The translations under genes were made by a program, and so were the position numbers. Below are positions 57,895 to 64,000 of a DNA stretch of 64,000 nucleotides, piece by piece; within the stretch, counting starts at the first letter, position 1, and every line of letters begins with the position of its first letter. The notes beneath the pieces are model-generated. The model saw only the letters and a list, made by a program, of their open reading frames with translations. It made no database searches and was not told the origin of the DNA. Source of the stretch: Neospora caninum Liverpool (taxonomy: Eukaryota; Apicomplexa; Conoidasida; Eucoccidiorida; Sarcocystidae); NCBI RefSeq assembly GCF_000208865.1, contig NC_018394.1:3351797-3415796 (forward strand), written 5' to 3'.

Positions 57895-60800
57895 TCAATT
57901 CTTTCGTCGTTGCGCCTGGAAAAGCGTCTGTTTCATTCGGTGCATTGTCCCGTCAACCTCGGCCAGACGGCTCTCGAGGCACTGCAGCTGCTGCCGCTCT
58001 CGGGCAGTTCGGCCTGAAAACAAAGAAAACGCGGGAGGCGCTTCACCGTCAATTTCGTCTGACTTGCGAATTTCTCTCGATGGAGACTCCTCTCGCTCTG
58101 GAGGCTTTTTTGCCTCTCGGCCCGTCGCCTTACCACGGGCGGAAGGAATCTTGCTCAGTTCGCCTTCGATGCGCTTGCGCTCCGTTGCCAGCAGCTGAAA
58201 GAACAACGGGAAACCGGAGAAAAAACCCAGCGTGAATGGCCAGGACACCGCCTTGAGCACCTGTCGAAAACGGGATTTCCTGGCTGGTGACCCCGCCTTT
58301 TCTTCCTTCCTCATTTACTACCTCAGCCCTCCAAACGCAACTCTCTGCACACCCGCCACTGCCTCCCCTCCCCCAGGGTTGTCTCTCCTCGTCCCCTTGT
58401 GCTCTTTTTAGAGCAGAAAAGAGCAGTAGGCGAGCATCCGTTTCCACTTTTGCGCAAACTGGAGGCGCCTCTTCAAAAGCGGATGCACAGTCGAATGGAC
58501 ACACCCGGACCAGCGGAATCGCGAAACGCCTCCGAGGATTGCTGTACACCACCCCACCCCGCTGGACTGCTAAAGACAGCTAAAAGTGTTGGATTTCAAT
58601 ATCCTACTACATTAAGGTTATTCCACATCGGTTATGTTCTAGGCGTAATCTATGGATTACTGTTATCACTCGTATTAACGGCGAGAGAAAACTACTACTC
58701 AGATGCTAGTATGATCAGTACCATCGTACTGGGAGTGATACTCTCTGAGACAGACCGAGCCCCCCCTTCCCTTTGCCCCATCGCTTCTCTCTCCTTTCTC
58801 GTGGACTCACGAGCAACTGAGACTCGAGGGAGGCAATTTGCTCGGGCGTCTCGGCTGTCACGGGGAGCGCGGCCGCGGGCGAGATGCCTCGGGTAGGACC
58901 GCTTTCTGCGAGAGCGCCCAAAGCTGCCGCTTGCCGCAACTCGCCGTGGTACCCCTCGTACATGTACGAGGGATGGTCACCCCTGAAAACCCGGAACGAA
59001 TCGCAGGCGCCAACAACGCGGCGAACACACGTGTGCACAGTCAACCTGCTTCGATGCTATTCCCCGCTCGGTTTTCTCCACCCCTAGCTCTGTCTCGAGT
59101 CTTTGTGGGGGCCCCTGAAGAGAAAGTGCTGGAGGCATAAAACCAGACCAGTAACTAAGATAAGAATACGACGACAAGTTTAAAGAATGTGGCATTGTTA
59201 CGTAAATACAACCAGAAGGTTGGCTTAGAAGCAGTTTCCCTATCCAGTTAACATGATCTTTTCTCCTGAAGAAATTGGTTTAACAACATCTGTCATCCTT
59301 TTTTACGCCCCATCTCGCTCTACAGATCCTTCCTTTTCCCAGGCCCCAACTGCACACATACACACGTCTGACAGGAGTAAATCTCTCCACCCAGCTGCTT
59401 CCTGCGGTTCTCTCTCACGCCCAGGGATTATGAGAGGCGCTCCAAGGCCCCGCCTGTCCTCCCACGGCCTCTACCCCTCTCTGCTCTCGAGGTGCGAGAA
59501 CCTTTTTGCCGTCTCCTCGCTCACCGCATGCCGACGCGCGAGGCGACAGTGGGGTAGTGCACGTGCTGAATGGGGTTGGACGCATCGCCCGCAGCTGGCG
59601 GCGGCTGCGTGCGTCGCCCCGGCGGATTGATCGAAGTCGGACAGCGCAGGGCCGTTTGTTTTGCGCGGAGCGTCGGACTGTCAAAGGCTTCGCGATGCAG
59701 ATTCGAAGGCGGGATCGACGGGTCCTCGACGCACCACGGCTGGCGGCGACAAACAGAGCGCGCGCGGAAAAAAAGGCGACAGGTGCACTCCGCGCGAAAC
59801 AGAAGCCGAAGCGCGCCAAGACCCACCGCAGACTCGTGAGAGGCGACGCTGGAACGGGCGAGCAGTGAGAACAGGGGAAGGCGGAAAGAAAAACGGAGAG
59901 GAAGACAAGTCGAGTGGAGAAAAGAGACTTACTTTTCCTGCTGAAGTGAAGCATCGACGATTGAAGGTACCGGTGAGGGACGGACAGACGGACGCATCGT
60001 GCTCCGTCATCATGGGATCCTGTCGACCTCCCGCGGGGCCTCCGACTGGTGGAGTCTGTCAATCAGACAAAACGCAGGGAACAGGCTCCGCCCGAACTTC
60101 AAACAGAGACTGAGAGAACCGACCGCAAATCCCCCCCCCCCTTGAAGAGATCTTTTCGGCCGATGCCGAGAACCAAGCGGCCGACCAGCGCGAGGATCGC
60201 CCCCTTCCCAAAGGGCCCGAGGAAGAAAGAGGAGACGCTGCGTCTGTGTGGCGCAGAGCGGTTTTCACAAACGTTCCAGATTGAACGACAGCCACACACA
60301 AAGTCCCGGAAGAGAAGGCAGAAGCGAGGAGAAGAAGGAGCATTTCTGCGGCCCGAGAGAGTGCGTGCACGCGCCAGAGAGGGAAATCGCCGCCGAGAAG
60401 CGAAAGAAGGGAGGGGGAGGGGGGGAAACGAAAAAAACGAAGCACCATCGAAACTGAGGGAAACGATCCGATCCACGTAATAAGGAGACAGAGCGGGGCG
60501 ACCGCGCAAGAAAAAACAACCCGAGAGGGAAAAGAGACCGCTGCCATTTACCTCGGAACTGTAGAGCTGCATCGCCAAAGGGTTGTCCGGCGAGGGAGCG
60601 GTCGACAAGGAATTGGGCCTTGCAGGGGTGTAGGGTGGAAGAGATCCACAGGACCCTGAGGAGGCAGAGAAACACACGCTTTCGCTGCATGCTGAGCGGC
60701 CTTCACAATCCCTAGAGAAAAAGAGACACGAGCGAGCGAGGAAGAGAGCGGCAACAGCGGAGAAAGCAACAAAAAGGGGCGACCGTTGTGTGTGTGTGTG

Positions 60801-63661
60801 TGCGTGTGTGTATCAGCGGAAGGCCGATCTTCTCTCTCGGTCGCGAGGTGCGAAAAAGGGAGGCGGAGAAAGGAGAAGAGAAAAGCGAGAGGAGAGCGGA
60901 GAGGCCGAAACAAAGAACCATCGGAGATGCACACGAGGAGATCCACAACCACTATCACCCTGATCTCTAAAAAAAGAGTACCGGCAGAGTTCCGTTCCTT
61001 GATGAGGCGACTCAGTTCCTTGCGCAGATCGGTATTCTCCTGTTTCACCGTGATCAAGTCGTTGTGGAGAGCCTGTTGGTCCAGCTTCTTTGTGTAGTCC
61101 TCTTTGCTGCGGAGAAAAGTAACGGAGAAAGACGCGAAGGGCGCAGAGAATAAGAGACACACTCACAACCGTCGGGTGTCTCGCCTCTCTCACACGGACC
61201 GTTCAGCGACAGCGACTTACTTCTGGTGACGCAGCTCCGCAAGCAGCGTGGCGTTCTCGTCTCTCAACCGCTTGACTTCCAGGCTGCACATGCGCGAACC
61301 CGCAAAGAAGATGGACAAACTCTCGCCCGAAGCGGTACACCGACCTCAAGAAATCAAAGTGTATATACACCGGCTGTAGGTGCAGAGACAAATATGCAGA
61401 CATGTGCATACACGTGAATATATATATATATATATATACATACATACATGTATGCCCATGTAAAGAAATAAAGATATATACATGTGTGCCCATGTAAAGA
61501 AACAAAGATATATACGTGCACGGACCCCTCCGGTGTCCCCGTTCTTTCGGGTCTCTCTCTGCGCTTCTCGAGTATCGAAACCGGGATAGGGGCCGCGTCG
61601 TCCGACACGCAATTTTCCCCCAGCCTAGACTGAGCCTCACTTTTGACTGTTGAAGTCCTGGAGAGTCGTTCGAAGTTGGCACTCGACGGCGTCCAAATGC
61701 TTGATGCGCTGCAGGCCAGCGGATGCATGCAAACAGAAGGGGACAACAGAAACGTGAGGCGCACTGAGACCGACACAAGGAAGAGCCGCGTGGAGCGAAC
61801 CGGCCTTGCCTCGAAGAAGAGACTCTCTCTGGCGGAATGGGACAGCGGAAAATTTCTCCAATCCTCACAGGAGCGGACACATGCAAGGGCTCGCGGCGCT
61901 TTCCGCATGACCCAAAAGGACACGCCTCCCCACAAAAACCGCCCCTCGGCCGGACAGCTGCGAGCGACGAGCATCCACTCATGCGTCTCGAGACACTTGT
62001 CTGTGCACCGAGAAGTGGAGAACCACGAGAGTTGGTTCTCCACTTTTTTGCTAAAGCGAGGCACGAAAAAGGCATCACCACTGAGAAGAAACCGAGAGCA
62101 CAGCGCGATCCGCATGGGACGAAGACGAACAAAGACTCGGATCGACTGGGTTCGAGACCTTACGTTCCGAAGAGAGGTTATTTCGTCTGTGTGACGCCTC
62201 TCTGTGGTCTCCTTCTCCTCTTCGAGCTTCTCTACGCGCTGCGACAATTTTTGTCTGAAGAGAAAACCCGAACCCCGCCGAAAACGCAGTTTCCGGTTGA
62301 TTGGTGGGCATAGCTAAACACTGTCCAGGAATCAAGAAGCTTAGATGGAATCGGCCTCATTTGTAGGTGGAAATACGTGCTTGCGAAAACATGCATGCGT
62401 CACATGCTTCTAGGGGTTTCTGTCTGTAGATACCTAGACAAAAGGAAGAAACACGCGTTACCGTTCATCTACCGGTGACGGGCCGTCCTCTGCCAAGCAA
62501 CCTGGCACACGTCCTGGTGACTCCGTGAGATCCCATCCTGCCTGCGTCCAGAGGCCATGCAAGTCGCTTTGGCCTTAAATACAACAGAACCGGGTGAAAA
62601 TCTGTCTCGCCTTCCCTCCCCCCGCTGAAAGGTTGCCTGCGGAGAGACATGCGTCGGAGTGCGCGTACGCACCGTTCATCGTCCTTGCTTTTGTCTTCGT
62701 CGATTCTCTGTTCGAGGTTCTTCCCATGTCGTATGGCGTTGTCGAGTTCGTTCTGCAGGTGCGCATTGGAGGCGCACAGACCTGCCTGGCGCTCTTGGAG
62801 TTCGCGGAGCTCCGCCGCGACCTGACCGGAAAGGACCGAGCACACACGCACCGCGAGAGGTGCACTTGAAGCAAGAGCGGGCGACGGGCTTGGACACTCA
62901 GCGAGACACAGAGAACAAAACCTTTCCTGCCCATAGCATCCTTGGGAGGAAAGCGGCGCGGAGGTCTCCGGAGGGACAAAGAAACCTAGGCGTGGCGAGT
63001 TTTTCCCCAGGGGACCACGGAAAACCGGAAGTGTTTTCAGTTACTGCGTTGGGGATTGACTGATTGGCACAGGTTACGCAAAAAACCCTCTGAAAATCCT
63101 GCTGATAAAGCTTCCGTAGCCACTTTTTCAGTAATTGAGAGTTGAGAGTATTCCCGTCCGAAGGCGGCTGCCACAAAGGCATCGAACGCTGGGATATACC
63201 TCACGAAGTTCTGTCATATACGCGCTATGTGTCCCTTGCAGTGTCCATTTTTCCTCAAGAGCAGCTGTCTTGTGGCCGAAAGGCGCGAAGGGGGATGTCC
63301 TTTTTCCGCATGCTTCGCCAGAGGAGAGTGTTTCGTTCTCCCTGTGCGTTTTTTGCGCCCCGCCCTCGTCTCCGTCTCGACTCACCCGTTTCCACTCACG
63401 CTCCGCAACCGCCCGTTTCTCGTCGAGAACCTCGACCTCTCGCTCCAGGCCTCTTCGCTTCTGCGCGAAATTCGCTGCGAGTTGCTGTTCATGTTGCAGC
63501 TGAACCTGCAAGCGGTCGTTCGAGGCCTTCAGGCGATCCAGGCGAAGCTGAAGATCCTCTTCTTTCGCGCGTTGGCTGCAAGTCTGTTTCTCCAGGGACG
63601 CCAGAGCTGCGTGGAGACTCGCGTTCTCCGCCTCCAAATGCTGCACTTTGGCAGCGAGGGC
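57895..63661 (-). CDS. Long coiled-coil protein, C-terminal 544 residues (5' partial), unknown family
   Basis: Thirteen minus-strand exons join in one frame: 63386-63661, 63200-63268, 62673-62821, 62164-62254, 61641-61708, 61221-61283, 60982-61106, 60552-60655, 59933-60055, 59525-59739, 58811-58982, 58134-58194 and 57895-58013 (TGA stop). Upstream exons continue past the window. The first ~285 residues are continuous heptad-type coiled coil (VQHLEAENASLHAALASLE; ELRELQERQAGL; SQRVEKLEEEKETTERR; TVKQENTDLRKELSRL). A Pro/Ser/Gly-rich linker of ~170 residues follows. The last ~80 residues are again helical (PEQIASLESQLLLLATERKR, RTARERQQLQCLESRL) and end in QAQRRKN. Overall form resembles centriolar, basal-body or cytoskeletal scaffolds, but I cannot name a family. 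Intron 58195-58810 holds a mitochondrial cox3-like insertion and intron 58983-59524 a mitochondrial rRNA fragment. The intron between the last two exons is short and in frame, so it could be retained. Confidence 0.8.
58585..58749 (+). pseudogene. Nuclear mitochondrial insertion, well-preserved cox3-like fragment
   Basis: This 165-base segment is far more AT-rich than its surroundings and stays open on the plus strand with a strongly hydrophobic translation (VGFQYPTTLRLFHIGYVLG, then IYGLLLSLVLTARENYY, ending STIVLGVILSE). A Gly-x-Ile-Leu-x-Ser-Glu ending after a hydrophobic helix is the usual form of the cox3 third helix. It does not match cob or cox1 as I know them. Such fragments are common in Toxoplasma-type nuclear genomes. 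It is in the intron between the third- and second-last exons of the coiled-coil gene, antisense to that gene. A decayed relative is at 23067-23192. The cox3 assignment rests on motif and exclusion. Confidence 0.85.
59139..59275 (+). pseudogene. Nuclear mitochondrial insertion, large-subunit rRNA fragment
   Basis: An AT-rich block beginning near taaaaccagaccagtaacta contains aagaatgtggcattg and ccagaaggttggcttagaag. GGTTGGCTTAGAAGCAG is one of the universally conserved large-subunit rRNA segments (around E. coli 23S position 1060). The preceding GATGTGG-like motif is at the expected distance. The conserved continuation stops right after GCAG, as expected for the broken-up mitochondrial rRNA pieces of apicomplexans. 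A plastid origin is less likely for the same reason. It lies in intron 58983-59524 of the coiled-coil gene, and its exact ends cannot be fixed by eye. It is not expected to be functional. Confidence 0.8.
61418..61439. repeat. TA microsatellite in a coiled-coil-gene intron
   Basis: About 22 bases of alternating T and A, followed by ATAC repeats and two near-identical copies of a ~36-base segment (about 61449-61512, sharing catgtaaagaaa.aaagatatatac). It is in the intron between exons 61641-61708 and 61221-61283. Confidence 0.85.
62013..62045. repeat. Perfect 13-bp inverted repeat with 7-base loop
   Basis: The arms aagtggagaacca (62013-62025) and tggttctccactt (62033-62045) are exact reverse complements around a 7-base loop. 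It lies in the intron between exons 62164-62254 and 61641-61708 of the coiled-coil gene, so it could form a hairpin in pre-mRNA. No T-run or other terminator feature follows that would matter in a eukaryote. Confidence 0.9.
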
Positions 63662-64000
63662 CTAAAAAGCGGAAAGCGAGAGAAAGAAGGAGTGACGGGT
63701 AAGAGGGAAAAAAACGCGGCAACCTTCCAGGGACGGAACCCCTCCTATCGAGTCTGTGGGTGTTGCCTCGCGCTGTGTCTGACGGCTCAGACCCGACGGA
63801 AAAAAGGAAGGCCGACCCGAGAAAGGCGGAAACGGGAACACAAAGGGAAAACGACGGTAAAGAAGACTAAGCAGAAAACTCCACGAAACAATTTTGCCGT
63901 TCTCTCCCGTCTCCACCACCGACCCTTCCGCATTCCCTTTGACAGCACGCGGCCCAAAGAACGTCGAGAAAACGGTCATATTTCGACAGCGTCTTAAGGA

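Noticed and set aside
1..64000. CRISPR arrays, insertion sequences, operons, Shine-Dalgarno sites
   Set aside because: No spaced direct repeats of CRISPR type and no transposase. The window is eukaryotic nuclear DNA with spliced genes, so prokaryotic features were not expected and none was seen.

Overview
The window looks like nuclear DNA of a coccidian apicomplexan of the Toxoplasma / Neospora / Hammondia / Besnoitia group. The reasons are intron-dense genes with GT-AG introns of about 100-700 bp, moderately GC-rich coding sequence, many (TA)n, (CA)n and polypurine tracts, closely packed genes on both strands, and fragments of an apicomplexan-type mitochondrial genome inserted in introns. 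I cannot fix the species from the sequence alone.

Layout: (1) 165-4254 (+), 3' half of the RNA polymerase II second-largest subunit RPB2. (2) 6857-10123 (+), a single-exon 1088-residue secreted, Gln-rich coiled-coil protein with repeated W-x-Q-F-V-P motifs; family unknown. (3) 11050-14611 (-), a multi-exon gene of unknown function with its 3' exons resolved. (4) 14.6-19.5 kb, no gene I can model with confidence. (5) 19476-23684 (+), a Nup50/Nup2-like nucleoporin with a C-terminal Ran-binding domain. (6) 26262-29802 (+), ATP- or ADP-dependent NAD(P)H-hydrate dehydratase. (7) 31287-34108 (-), proteasome subunit alpha type-7, divergent from (8) 37287-42209 (+), a Rab1 GTPase. (9) 43537-45438 (-), peroxin PEX2. 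(10) 48406-51239 (-), PIG-L, the GlcNAc-PI de-N-acetylase of GPI-anchor synthesis. (11) 54049-55692 (-), the succinate dehydrogenase assembly factor SDHAF2. (12) 57895-63661 (-), the last 13 exons of a long coiled-coil protein whose 5' end lies beyond the window.

Exon models were built by hand from conserved protein blocks plus GT/AG sites. Every joined model keeps a single reading frame except Rab1, where one junction is a base short. Most genes are unrelated housekeeping functions (transcription, nuclear transport, protein turnover, vesicle traffic, metabolite repair, GPI anchors, peroxisome and mitochondrial biogenesis), and there is no operon-like logic. The accessory-type content is the WQQF-repeat secreted protein, a few small signal-peptide ORFs, and three nuclear insertions of mitochondrial DNA: two copies of the same cox3-like segment (one well preserved, one decayed and inverted) and one large-subunit rRNA fragment. 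All three lie inside introns.

I did not find a clear undescribed multi-gene system. The best leads are the WQQF-repeat protein, the paired mitochondrial insertions, the Rab1 G4 substitution, and the unassigned minus-strand coiled-coil gene.
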